Source of the DNA: Microbulbifer sediminum
GTDB taxonomy: Bacteria; Pseudomonadota; Gammaproteobacteria; Pseudomonadales; Cellvibrionaceae
Reading direction: 5' to 3'
Length of the DNA: 64,000 nucleotides
NCBI RefSeq assembly: GCF_021729035.1
Contig: NZ_JAJSAP010000008.1
Location: 62,001 to 126,000 of the forward strand
The notes below the pieces were generated by a model that did no database searches, was not told where the DNA came from, and was given only the letters and a program-made list of their open reading frames with translations. Shown one piece after another: positions 8,732 to 16,662 of the stretch (positions within the stretch are counted from its first letter, which is position 1; the number at the start of each line of letters is the position of its first letter). A program made the position numbers and the translations under genes.

Positions 8732-9586
8732 GTGAACGAATTTATTGTCGATGTCACGGCGGAAAACGCCCAGCAGGTGCTGATCGAGGAATCCATGAAA
8801 CGCCCGGTGGTCGTGGACTTCTGGGCCGACTGGTGCGAACCCTGCAAACAGCTGATGCCGGTGCTGGAAAAGCTCGCCAACGAGTACGCCGGCCAGTTCC
8901 TGCTGGCGAAGGTGAATGCGGATACGGAGCAGATGCTGGCCGGGCAACTGGGGGTACGCAGCCTGCCCACGGTGATGGTGCTGAAGGAAGGCCAGCCGGT
9001 GGACGGCTTCGCCGGCGCCCAGCCGGAAAAGCAGATCCGCGAGATGCTGGACAAGTACCTGCCCAAACCCTGGGACCTGAAACTGGAGCAGGGCAAGGCG
9101 CTGGTAGGCGAGGGCAAGCTGGATGAGGCGCTGCCGGTACTGCGGCAGGCCTACTCTGACTCCGGCGAACGCCAGGATATCGCCAAGCAGCTGGCCGCAG
9201 TGCTGCTGGAGCAGAACCGCACCCAGGAGGCCGAGGAGGTGCTCGGCAAGATCCTGCTGGCAGACCAGGACAGCGATTACCAGCAGCTGGTGTCACAGCT
9301 GGAGCTGAAGCAGCAGGCGGCGGAAACACCGGAGATCAAGGCCTTGCAGGAAGCTCTGGAAAAGAATCCCGGTGACTTCGATACCGCCTACAAACTGGCG
9401 GTGCAGTATAGCCAGGCCCATCGCACCCAGGAGGCGCTGGACCTGTTGCTGGAGATCCTGCGCAGCGATATTACCTACGCTGACGGTGCCGCCAGGCAGG
9501 CTTACCTGGATATGGTAAAGAGCCTGGGAGCAGGCGACCCGTTGGCGACCCAGTACCAGCGCAAGCTGATGACACTGCTGTACTGA
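8732..9586 (+). CDS. cnoX: Thioredoxin-TPR protein CnoX/YbbN (chaperedoxin)
   Basis: A 284-residue cytoplasmic protein with an N-terminal thioredoxin fold (VVVDFWADWCEPCKQ, residues 26-40, redox pair Cys35/Cys38; cis-proline in SLPTVM) and a C-terminal helical TPR-like half (LEQGKALVGEGKLDEALPVL and later repeats). This matches YbbN/CnoX, a holdase that protects unfolding substrates and hands them to GroEL and DnaK. E. coli CnoX has SxxC instead of CxxC; this version keeps both cysteines, as in Caulobacter, so it may retain disulfide chemistry. GTG at 8732 is preferred over GTG at 8726 because AGGAG at 8722-8726 then has normal spacing. Confidence 0.9.
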   Translation: MNEFIVDVTAENAQQVLIEESMKRPVVVDFWADWCEPCKQLMPVLEKLANEYAGQFLLAKVNADTEQMLAGQLGVRSLPTVMVLKEGQPVDGFAGAQPEKQIREMLDKYLPKPWDLKLEQGKALVGEGKLDEALPVLRQAYSDSGERQDIAKQLAAVLLEQNRTQEAEEVLGKILLADQDSDYQQLVSQLELKQQAAETPEIKALQEALEKNPGDFDTAYKLAVQYSQAHRTQEALDLLLEILRSDITYADGAARQAYLDMVKSLGAGDPLATQYQRKLMTLLY

Positions 9587-9593
9587 TCCTCTT

Positions 9594-9613
9594 CCTGCCC
9601 CCATGGGGGCAGG
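9594..9613. other. Perfect 20-bp palindrome after cnoX
   Basis: The 20 bases just after cnoX form a perfect palindrome (arms CCTGCCCCCA / TGGGGGCAGG) with no loop and no following T-run. A second GC-rich dyad (CGGGCCC, GTA, GGGCCCG) follows near 9637-9655. They may act as transcript 3'-end hairpins, but neither has the features of a classic intrinsic terminator. Confidence 0.35.
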
Positions 9614-9685
9614 CAGGTACTACCTGATTCATTCGCGGGCCCGTAGGGCCCGGCATCATGAACTCCCGGAGCCGGTACCAATACC

Positions 9686-10003
9686 ATGTACAAACTCTGC
9701 GTTTATATTCCCGAGACTCACCTGGAGCCCGTTAAGCAGGCCCTGTTCGTTGCCGGTGCCGGCCGTATCGGCGACTACGACAGCTGCTGCTGGCAGGTGG
9801 CCGGTACCGGCCAGTTCCGGCCGTTACCGGGTAGCCAGCCATTTATTGGCCAGAGCGGCGAAGTAGAGCAGGTAAATGAATACCGCGTGGAGCTGGTCTG
9901 TGCCGATGACCTGGTCGATGAGGCCCTGGCGGCGATGCGCGCGGCCCATCCGTATGAGGAGCCCGCCTTCGATCTGTGGAAGCTGGACGATCGCTGCAAC
10001 TGA
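9686..10003 (+). CDS. YqfO/NIF3-like (CutA-fold) protein
   Basis: A 105-residue protein equal to the small insert domain of NIF3-family proteins that also occurs alone as YqfO. Diagnostic segments are VYIPETHLEPVKQALF at the N-terminus, GAGRIGDYDSCCW, the GTGQFRPLPGSQPFIG loop and AHPYEEPAFDLWKL near the C-terminus. It is trimeric and CutA-like in known structures; function is unknown. It stands alone between cnoX and a gene remnant. No convincing Shine-Dalgarno is visible before the ATG. Confidence 0.85.
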   Translation: MYKLCVYIPETHLEPVKQALFVAGAGRIGDYDSCCWQVAGTGQFRPLPGSQPFIGQSGEVEQVNEYRVELVCADDLVDEALAAMRAAHPYEEPAFDLWKLDDRCN

Positions 10004-10197
10004 ATACGCCTGGCGGGCGTTTGCCGGCGGTCGCGACCGAGTCGAATGTCTATGCCGGTATCAATCGGTTGGAAGAGTTGGGCGGCGACGTGCGCTTCAC
10101 CGTGCACGGGGACATGGCGCACGATGTCTGGGTCCGCGCATACGTGGGAGAGGACCTCTATCGCTGGTTGCTGCAGCATAAGTCTGCCGGCGGGTAG
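10003..10197 (+). pseudogene. C-terminal remnant of a dienelactone-hydrolase/prolyl-oligopeptidase-like esterase
   Basis: After the YqfO stop, one frame reads as the tail of an alpha/beta-hydrolase: about residues LEELGGDVRFTVHGDMAHDVW, then RAYVGEDLYRWLLQHK. In intact esterases this is the region with the catalytic histidine (typically GHDSW followed by a xLYxWLL terminus). Here the His is kept (AHDVW) but only about 60 residues remain, with no nucleophile Ser or Asp and no start site of its own. I read it as a deletion remnant. It could also be a rare short protein using an unmapped start. Confidence 0.5.
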
Positions 10198-10220
10198 GCA
10201 AACACCGGGGAAACCGGTGA

Positions 10221-10242
10221 CCAGGGGGAGGCTTGCCCCTGG
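10221..10242 (-). terminator. Possible hairpin after the Nudix gene
   Basis: An inverted repeat CCAGGGG ... CCCCTGG with an 8-base loop lies immediately past the stop of the leftward Nudix gene. There is no strong T-run on that strand, so termination strength is doubtful. Confidence 0.3.
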
Positions 10243-10244
10243 CG

Positions 10245-10784
10245 TCAGAGCTTGCGCGTGATGACCCCGCGGTGCAGTGGGTAAGACCCTTCACGGCGAT
10301 CGGAGAAGTAGTGGGTCAGGGTCTCGCTCATTATCGGGAAGGCGATCTCCTGCCAGGGGATTTCCTCTTCCCGGAACAGCTCTACCTCGAGTGACTCGGG
10401 ACCGGCGCCGAAGTTGGTATCGGTCAGTTCACCGCGATAGATCAGGTAGACCTGGTTGATGTGCGGAATGTCATAGACGGTATACAGGTCGTCCACACGG
10501 ATGTTGGCGCGGGCCTCCTCCCAACTCTCCCGAAGGGCGCCCTCCTCGCTGGTCTCCCCATTTTCCATAAACCCGGCGGGCAGGGTCCACAGCCCCAGCC
10601 GGGGCTCGATGGCGCGCTTGCAGAGCAACACCCGGTCACCCAGGTACGGCAGCACGCCGACAATGACTCGGGGGTTGATGTAGTGAATGGCACCGCACCC
10701 ACCGCAGAGGTGGCGTGGGCGATCGTCGCCCTCGGGGATGGAAAAGGTGACAGCATCGCTGCCGCAGTGGCTACAGAATTTCAT
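10245..10784 (-). CDS. Zinc-ribbon Nudix hydrolase (ADP-ribose/NADH pyrophosphatase-like)
   Basis: A 179-residue Nudix enzyme. An N-terminal zinc ribbon uses CSHC (residues 4-7) and CGGC (27-30), followed by INPRVIVGVLPY, the arrangement seen in small NudC-like hydrolases. The Nudix box starts at Gly71 (GFMENGETSEEGALRESWEE), giving the GX5E and REXXEE metal-binding pattern. It would hydrolyse a nucleoside diphosphate linked to another moiety, with ADP-ribose or NADH as plausible substrates. A near-perfect TATAAT lies only 6 bases upstream of the ATG and there is no Shine-Dalgarno, which hints at leaderless translation. Confidence 0.9.
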   Translation of the reverse strand: MKFCSHCGSDAVTFSIPEGDDRPRHLCGGCGAIHYINPRVIVGVLPYLGDRVLLCKRAIEPRLGLWTLPAGFMENGETSEEGALRESWEEARANIRVDDLYTVYDIPHINQVYLIYRGELTDTNFGAGPESLEVELFREEEIPWQEIAFPIMSETLTHYFSDRREGSYPLHRGVITRKL

Positions 10785-10790
10785 GGAGGC

Positions 10791-10796
10791 ATTATA
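10791..10796 (-). promoter_or_regulatory. Candidate -10 box (TATAAT) for the Nudix gene
   Basis: On the minus strand the hexamer TATAAT sits 6 bases before the ATG at 10784. A transcription start about 7 bases downstream would coincide with the start codon, consistent with a leaderless mRNA. No clear -35 was identified, so this is only a candidate. Confidence 0.45.
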
Positions 10797-10857
10797 CGCC
10801 CGCGTACCCGGGGCGTCAGTGCCTGTGGACCATTAATCCGCCCGCCGGAGCACGGGC

Positions 10858-11270
10858 TCAGCCCGGTTTGCTGCCGTCCCGCGTTTGCGCCAACCGGACC
10901 ACCCTGAAGCCGGTATAGCCATAGAGGACGTCCGGGAGCGGCGTGGCAATGGAACCGGCAGGGCGGCCGTGGAGCGCCCGTAGAGCAGGGTGGGCAGTAG
11001 CAGTGCAGCAGATTGGTCACCGGCGATAGCATTGAGGCCGAGAGCACTGGCAAACACGCCCCGAAACAAGCCGCCAGCGGTCCTGCCCCGGTATTTCCGG
11101 GGGCTGGCCAGGCGGGCGATCAGGCCCGATTCGTCCCGCAGGGCGCGACATGCGACCACGCCCACAACCCGCCACAGGTTAAACGGCATGCCGGCCACGC
11201 CGCCCCGCGACAGCAGCCCATCCGCACCGGGAATTCCCGACTTCCCTGTTGACGCCTCCGGCCATCGCCT
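10858..11270 (-). pseudogene. Probable decayed transporter remnant, possibly NhaC-type antiporter
   Basis: This 500-base stretch has no intact gene. On the minus strand one frame reads RTAGGLFRGVFASALGLN followed by AIAGDQSAALLLP, which resembles the NhaC helix around the conserved GDQ motif (NxxxGDQxxAIxLPGR). A second minus frame ends TPLPDVLYGYTGFRVVRL and then stops, resembling an NhaC C-terminus. Keeping both would need a frameshift and a deletion between them. There is no good start or Shine-Dalgarno. The similarity is from memory of the family and could be chance in GC-rich DNA. Confidence 0.3.
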
Positions 11271-11297
11271 GCCACGCAACCTGCCAGTGGCAACATC

Positions 11298-11333
11298 TAT
11301 AGTTGAAGAATGAAAAAGGCCACCGGGTATAGT
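11298..11333 (+). promoter_or_regulatory. Candidate -10 boxes upstream of the RND adaptor gene
   Basis: Two TATAGT hexamers lie at 11298-11303 and 11328-11333 in an otherwise GC-rich stretch. The second has TTGAAG 19 bases upstream. Transcription from either would start upstream of the ATG at 11346, which supports that start over the in-frame ATG at 11310. Confidence 0.35.
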
Positions 11334-11345
11334 GACAGTCCGGCC

Positions 11346-12602
11346 ATGAACGCCCGCACCCGGGTCCCCGGGTTGTGCGTGGGATTGTTGACGATCATGC
11401 TCGGTGCCTGTGGTGACCGGGGACCAGAGCAAAGTGCGCCACCCCCGCCACCGGTGGAGGTACTCTCTGTGCGCGAGCAGCCGGTAATTCCCCGGTTTGA
11501 GTATGTCGGCCGGATTGAGGCTACCGATGAATTGCAGGTCAGGCCGCGGGTAGAGGGCAATATCCAGGGGCGTTATTTCGAGGAGGGCAGCCTCGTCAGG
11601 GAAGGCGAACTGCTTTACGAGATTGATCCGCAGCCGTTTGTGGCGATACTGGAAAATCGCCGTGCGGCGGTTTCGAGGGCTCGTGCCGCACTGGAGGTGA
11701 CCGAGCGCAACTACGAGCGCGGTCGCGAGTTGGCGCCGCGGGGTTTTATCAGCAAGTCGGACTTCGACCGCCTGAAGGGGGATTTCGAGCAGGCCCAGGC
11801 CAGCCTGAAAGAAGCCAGGGCTGACGTCAGTACGGCGGAGTTGAACCTCTCCTATACCCGCATTTATGCGCCTTTGACCGGGCGTATCGGCCGCTCCGCC
11901 TTTCCTGTCGGTGCCCTGGTGGGACCGCAGTCAGAGCCACTCGCGACCATACTCAATACCGACCCGGTGTACGTACTGTTCGAGGTGCCGGAGGATCGGG
12001 TGTTCTCAGTCCAGATTACCGCAGAGCGTCGCGAGCAGGCCGGGTTGCGGCCGGAACGGCGGGATATCCGTATCGAGCAGCCGGACGGCAGTTATTATCC
12101 CCACCTGGGCGCCATTGCCTTTGTCGACAATAAGGTCAACCCGAATACCGGCTCGGTGGCAGTCCGGGCCGAATTTCCCAACCCCGATCAGCTGCTGATC
12201 CAGGGGCAGTTTGCGCGCGTGTCAGTGCGGGTCTACGGCGGCGGCGAACAGGTCAAGCCCCTGGTGCCGCAGTCGGCGGTACTGGAGGACATGCAGGGGC
12301 GCTATGTATTCGTGGTGGACGGGCAGGATATTGCGCATCGCCGGTATCTGGAGCTGGGCCAGCGGGAAGGAGAGCTCTGGGCCGTGGAAGAGGGCCTGAA
12401 AGCCGGTGAAACCGTGATCGTTAACGGGCTGCAGCGGGTGGTCGCGGAGCAACCGGTGGATCCCCAGTCCTCCGCCCGTAACCCCTACGCCAACCACCAT
12501 CCCGCGAGTCGCGAGGGCACTGGTCGCACGGAAGGTGAGCGGCGGGAAAAGCGGGACAGGTCCGGGAACGACGAAGGTCCTGCGCCCACCGACGGCAAGT
12601 AA
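11346..12602 (+). CDS. RND efflux pump periplasmic adaptor (AcrA/MexA family)
   Basis: A 418-residue lipoprotein adaptor that links an RND pump to an outer-membrane channel. The signal ends LTIMLGAC (lipobox). Then come the beta-barrel strand RFEYVGRIEATDELQVRPRV, the lipoyl half GNIQGRYFEEGSLVREGELL, a helical hairpin (about LEVTERNYERGRELA to LKEARADVSTAELNLS), the second lipoyl half IYAPLTGRIGRSAFPVGALV, and the beta-barrel/membrane-proximal domains. The C-terminal tail is hydrophilic and basic/acidic, low in complexity. It is followed 77 bases later by its pump. No TolC-type gene is adjacent, so a shared channel elsewhere is likely. Confidence 0.93.
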   Translation: MNARTRVPGLCVGLLTIMLGACGDRGPEQSAPPPPPVEVLSVREQPVIPRFEYVGRIEATDELQVRPRVEGNIQGRYFEEGSLVREGELLYEIDPQPFVAILENRRAAVSRARAALEVTERNYERGRELAPRGFISKSDFDRLKGDFEQAQASLKEARADVSTAELNLSYTRIYAPLTGRIGRSAFPVGALVGPQSEPLATILNTDPVYVLFEVPEDRVFSVQITAERREQAGLRPERRDIRIEQPDGSYYPHLGAIAFVDNKVNPNTGSVAVRAEFPNPDQLLIQGQFARVSVRVYGGGEQVKPLVPQSAVLEDMQGRYVFVVDGQDIAHRRYLELGQREGELWAVEEGLKAGETVIVNGLQRVVAEQPVDPQSSARNPYANHHPASREGTGRTEGERREKRDRSGNDEGPAPTDGK

Positions 12603-12679
12603 GCGGGCCAGGGCACCGACCGTGGCGGTACGGGCGGGCGTGAGGGAGACGGAATGTTGCGGACAGGGAGTGGATCTTT

Positions 12680-15600
12680 TTGATCAGCGCATTTTTTATC
12701 CGGCGAACCAGGTTCGCTTTTGTGATTTCAATCCTGATCACCCTGGCCGGACTGCTGTCCCTGCCGTTGCTGCCCGTTGCCCAGTTTCCCGATCTTGCAC
12801 CGCCGACCATCACCGCTACCACCCGGTTTGATGGCGCCAGTGCCGAGGTCATGCGGGATAGTGTGGCCGTGCCGCTGGAGACGGAGGTCAACGGGGTCGA
12901 GAACATGCTGTATATGTCCTCTTCCAGCGGCAATGACGGCAGTTACCGATTGACGGTGACTTTCGAGAGCGGTACTGACGACGATATCGCGCAGGTCAAT
13001 GTGCAGAACCGGGTACAGCAGGCCACACCGGCGCTGCCGGAAGAAGTGCGCCGCAATGGCGTGATCGTGCGCAAGCAGTCCAACACCATGCTGCTGGTGG
13101 TTAACCTGATCTCTCCGGAGGGCAGGTTCGACGAGCTCTTCCTGGCCAACTATGCCCAGATATTTATCCGCGACGAACTGGCGCGGGTACCGGGGGTCAG
13201 CGAAGTCAGTATTCTCGGCTCCCTGAATTACGCCATGCGCATCTGGCTGAACCCGGACCGGATGGCGGCGCTGGATATTACTGCGCAGGATGTAATCAAT
13301 GCGGTGCGGGCCCAGAATATGCAGGTTGCCGCCGGCCAGATCGGCTCCCCCCCGATCGGCAAGGACCAGCAGTTCCAGTACAACATTCTCGCCCAGGGGC
13401 GGCTGGTGGATGTGGAGGAGTTCAAGGACATCAGCCTGCGCGCGAATCCCGCGGGAGGGATGGTGCGAATGAAGGATGTTGCCCGGGTGGAACTGGGCAG
13501 TGAGTTTTACAGCGCTTACGGCCGGCTGGACGGCAAGCCGGCAGCGGTGATCGCAGTTTACCAGCTGCCGGATGCCAATGCGCTGAACGTGGCCGAGGGT
13601 ATCCGGGAACGCATGGCGGTACTGGAAGAGCGCTTCCCCGAGGGGCTGGAGGCGGAAATACTCTACGACACCACCGAATTTGTCAGTGCGTCGATCAGGG
13701 AAGTGGTAGAGACGCTGGTGATAGCACTGGTACTGGTAATCCTGGTGGTATTCCTGTTCCTGCAGGATATCCGCTCCACCCTGATTCCCGCTATTGCCAT
13801 TCCGGTGTCGTTGATCGGTACTTTTGCCCTGATGCTGGCATTCGGTATGACCATCAATACCGTTACCCTGTTTGCGCTGATCCTGGCTATCGGAATTGTA
13901 GTGGACGATGCCATTGTCGTGGTGGAAAACACCCAGCGCCTGATGTCTGAGGGGCTGCCACCACGGGAGGCAGCCCTCAAGTCCATGGAGGAGGTGACCG
14001 GGCCGGTAATTGCCACCACGCTTGTGTTGCTGGCTGTGTTTGTGCCGGTGACGTTGATGCCGGGCCTGACCGGAGGCATGTACCGGCAGTTCGCAGTCAC
14101 CATCAGCATGGCCGTGGTCATCTCCTCCATCAATGCCCTGACTCTCAGCCCGGCTCTCTGTGCCACCTTGCTCAAGCGCGGTGAACGCGGTGAGGTTGCC
14201 GGTGTGAAGGAGACCGGGGTGTTCGGCTGGTTCAACAAGACACTGCACCGGCTGACCAGATCCTATATGGCCATGGTCGCGTTCTGGGTGGCCCGGCCAT
14301 TGATGGGTGCGCTGTCAGTCGTCGGGATTGTAGCGCTCTGCTACTGGTTGTTTACCTCGGTGCCCACTGGCTTTATTCCCGACGAGGATCAGGGGTTCTT
14401 CCTGGTGCATGTGCAGCTGTCCGAGGGGGCTTCATTAAATCGTACTGGCCCCGTGGTTGAGCAGATTCGTGAGATCATGCGAGCCGAGCCGGAAGTCGCC
14501 CACGTGATGGCAGTGCCGGGATTCAATATCCTGGCCAACAATGTCAGTTCCAACTCGGCCTTCATGATCGGGATTCTGCGTCCGTGGGAAGAGCGGCCGG
14601 AACGGTCCCAGCACCAGATGGCGGTCATGCAGCGGGTGCAGCAGAATGTGGCGGCGGTGCCCGAGGCACGCGTAATGGTATTTCCCACGCCGCCGTTGCC
14701 GGGGGTGGGTACCATCGGTGGCTTTGAGTTTATCCTCACCGACCTGATGGGCCGCGATGCCTCAGAGCTGGCCGGTGTCCTGTACGATGTCCTCGGCCAG
14801 GCCAACCAGCGGCCGGAGATCGCGCAGGCGTTTACCAGTTTCCAGGCGAGCACCCCGCAGCTGGCACTGGAGGTCGACCGGGACAAGGCCCATACGCTGG
14901 GGGTACAGCTGACGGATGTCTACAACACGTTGCAGACCCAGCTGGGTGGCTTTTATGTCAACGACTTCAACCTGTTCGGCAAGGTCTTCCGGGTCATGCT
15001 GCAGGGTGACGAGCAGTTCCGCAGCGAGGAGCAGGACCTGTCCGGGTTCTTTGTGCGCGCCAACAGCGGTGAGCTGGTGCCGGTTACTTCCATCGTCGAG
15101 ATCTCGCCCACGGTGGCCCCCCAGACCATCGATCGCTACAACCTGTACAACAGTGTCACCATCAATGGTGCCCAGGCCGCGGGGTATTCCAGTGGCGACG
15201 CGATGCGGGCGATGGAACAGGTGGCCGGGCGCCTGCCCGCCGGGTACAGCTACGAGTGGACCGGGTCCAGCCTGCAGGAAATCACTTCCGGGAACATGGC
15301 ACCGATCCTGTTTTCACTTGCCATCGTATTCGTATACCTGTTCCTGGTGGCGCAGTATGAAAGCTGGCTGATTCCGGTGGCGGTAATGCTCTGCGTTCCG
15401 GTCGCCATCGCGGGGGCGTTGCTGGTCAACTGGCTGGCGGGGGCGGTGAACAACCTGTATACCCAGATTGGCCTGGTATTGCTGATCGGCATGGCGGCCA
15501 AGAGTGCAATCCTGATTGTGGAGTTTGCCGCGAACGAGCGCGATGCCGGCAAGCCCGTGGCCGAGGCGGCGATCAGTGCCACCCGGCTGCGGTTCCGTGC

Positions 15601-15841
15601 CGTGCTGATGACGGCACTGTCGTTCGTGCTGGGGGTGCTGCCACTGCTGCTGGCCTCTGGCGCCGGGGCCGCCAGCCGTATTTCCCTGGGCCTGGCGGTT
15701 TTCGGGGGCATGACTGCAGCGGCGGTTTTTGCCACATTGCTGGTGCCGGTGTACTACGCGCTGGTGCAGGGCTTCCGGGAAAAGGTAAAGGGGGGACACA
15801 CACCGGCGGAACACCAGGTGGGAACCGGTACGGATGGTTAA
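12680..15841 (+). CDS. RND multidrug efflux transporter, HAE1 family (AcrB/MexB-like)
   Basis: A 1053-residue inner-membrane pump driven by proton motive force. The N-terminal helix (FAFVISILITLAGLLSLPLL) is followed by the porter domain; the TM4 proton-relay motif GIVVDDAIVVVEN contains the Asp pair conserved in AcrB, and the second helical bundle ends in LPLLLASGAGAASR and FATLLVPVYYALV. Length equals the AcrB norm. The start is TTG at 12680 with GGGAG about 9 bases upstream. It forms an operon with the adaptor. Drug or metabolite specificity cannot be read from the sequence, though the HAE1 type favours hydrophobic compounds over metals. Confidence 0.95.
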   Translation: MISAFFIRRTRFAFVISILITLAGLLSLPLLPVAQFPDLAPPTITATTRFDGASAEVMRDSVAVPLETEVNGVENMLYMSSSSGNDGSYRLTVTFESGTDDDIAQVNVQNRVQQATPALPEEVRRNGVIVRKQSNTMLLVVNLISPEGRFDELFLANYAQIFIRDELARVPGVSEVSILGSLNYAMRIWLNPDRMAALDITAQDVINAVRAQNMQVAAGQIGSPPIGKDQQFQYNILAQGRLVDVEEFKDISLRANPAGGMVRMKDVARVELGSEFYSAYGRLDGKPAAVIAVYQLPDANALNVAEGIRERMAVLEERFPEGLEAEILYDTTEFVSASIREVVETLVIALVLVILVVFLFLQDIRSTLIPAIAIPVSLIGTFALMLAFGMTINTVTLFALILAIGIVVDDAIVVVENTQRLMSEGLPPREAALKSMEEVTGPVIATTLVLLAVFVPVTLMPGLTGGMYRQFAVTISMAVVISSINALTLSPALCATLLKRGERGEVAGVKETGVFGWFNKTLHRLTRSYMAMVAFWVARPLMGALSVVGIVALCYWLFTSVPTGFIPDEDQGFFLVHVQLSEGASLNRTGPVVEQIREIMRAEPEVAHVMAVPGFNILANNVSSNSAFMIGILRPWEERPERSQHQMAVMQRVQQNVAAVPEARVMVFPTPPLPGVGTIGGFEFILTDLMGRDASELAGVLYDVLGQANQRPEIAQAFTSFQASTPQLALEVDRDKAHTLGVQLTDVYNTLQTQLGGFYVNDFNLFGKVFRVMLQGDEQFRSEEQDLSGFFVRANSGELVPVTSIVEISPTVAPQTIDRYNLYNSVTINGAQAAGYSSGDAMRAMEQVAGRLPAGYSYEWTGSSLQEITSGNMAPILFSLAIVFVYLFLVAQYESWLIPVAVMLCVPVAIAGALLVNWLAGAVNNLYTQIGLVLLIGMAAKSAILIVEFAANERDAGKPVAEAAISATRLRFRAVLMTALSFVLGVLPLLLASGAGAASRISLGLAVFGGMTAAAVFATLLVPVYYALVQGFREKVKGGHTPAEHQVGTGTDG

Positions 15842-15961
15842 ACCCGGACGCGAAATTGTGGTCACAGCGATTGCTTGCCGTATAGTAGAGAGTGACGATG
15901 CCCGTGCCGCGCAGGCCGGGGCATTCCTGTTAGCAGTTGCAGGTGTACAGATAACAGACAG

Positions 15962-16573
15962 ATGCTGGACAAAATCGAGCGTAAATTTTCCCGACTGCGG
16001 GAGCAGCTGGAGTCCCGTGTGCCGCACAAGCCGGACCTGACGGGCCACGCGGCAGTATTGCTGGCGCTGACCGATGAGGCGGACCCGGAAGTCATTCTCA
16101 CTTTACGCTCTGCCAACCTGTCCACGCATTCCGGCGAGGTGTCGCTGCCGGGCGGCCGCTGGGAGCCTGGCGACAGCTCGCTGCAGCAGACCGCCCTGCG
16201 GGAAACGCAGGAGGAAGTGGGTATCCCCCCGGAAGCTGTAAGGGTGCTGGGCCCGCTGTGGTCTCGGACCACGCGCTGGAATGTGCATGTGACCCCCTGG
16301 CTGGGAGTGGTTGCGCCCGATATACAATTGACGCCCAATCCCGGGGAGCTGGATGCGATTTTCCGTGTTCCCCTGTCGTTCTTCCTCGATGACCCGCGTA
16401 TCCGTACGGATCGCATCACCATCGACGAGCACGCCATTTACCTGCCTGCCTACCAGTTCCAGGAGTACGAAATCTGGGGCTTTACCGCCGGTGTCCTGAC
16501 CGAGTTCCTGGTCAAGATACTGGATGCCGAGATCGCCCATCGCGGCGATGTGCCATTGCGGGCGCTGAATTAA
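15962..16573 (+). CDS. nudL: CoA pyrophosphatase NudL (Nudix)
   Basis: A 203-residue Nudix hydrolase of the UPF0035/NudL type, predicted to cleave coenzyme A and its derivatives to phosphopantetheine and 3',5'-ADP. The family signature is clear: ILTLRSANLSTHSGEVSLPG directly precedes the Nudix box, whose ALRETQEEVGI carries the metal-binding glutamates. Length matches E. coli NudL (about 190). A TATAGT hexamer at 15881-15886 is a plausible -10. It is monocistronic between the RND pump and an ABC exporter. Confidence 0.9.
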   Translation: MLDKIERKFSRLREQLESRVPHKPDLTGHAAVLLALTDEADPEVILTLRSANLSTHSGEVSLPGGRWEPGDSSLQQTALRETQEEVGIPPEAVRVLGPLWSRTTRWNVHVTPWLGVVAPDIQLTPNPGELDAIFRVPLSFFLDDPRIRTDRITIDEHAIYLPAYQFQEYEIWGFTAGVLTEFLVKILDAEIAHRGDVPLRALN

Positions 16574-16629
16574 TCTCAATTCACTGACGTGGGCGTTACC
16601 GGGGCGGCTGGAGCGTGCCACCCGGCCCG

Positions 16630-16635
16630 TATAAT
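16630..16635 (+). promoter_or_regulatory. Candidate -10 box (TATAAT) for the ABC exporter
   Basis: A perfect TATAAT lies 27 bases before the ATG at 16663, in the context CCCGTATAATGTCCGC, which is typical of GC-rich gammaproteobacterial promoters. No good -35 is visible. It supports the internal ATG as the true start of the ABC gene. Confidence 0.5.
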
Positions 16636-16662
16636 GTCCGCTGGTTTTACCCGAGTTCGACT

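Noticed and set aside
10833-11432. Intact 199-codon gene on the minus strand upstream of the RND adaptor
   Set aside because: The N-terminal third runs into the RND adaptor and has no ribosome site; only its centre has weak transporter resemblance, so I listed it as a possible remnant.
12728-14248. 506-codon minus-strand frame inside the RND pump
   Set aside because: It is antisense to a well-recognised AcrB-type gene and is His/Gln-rich nonsense.
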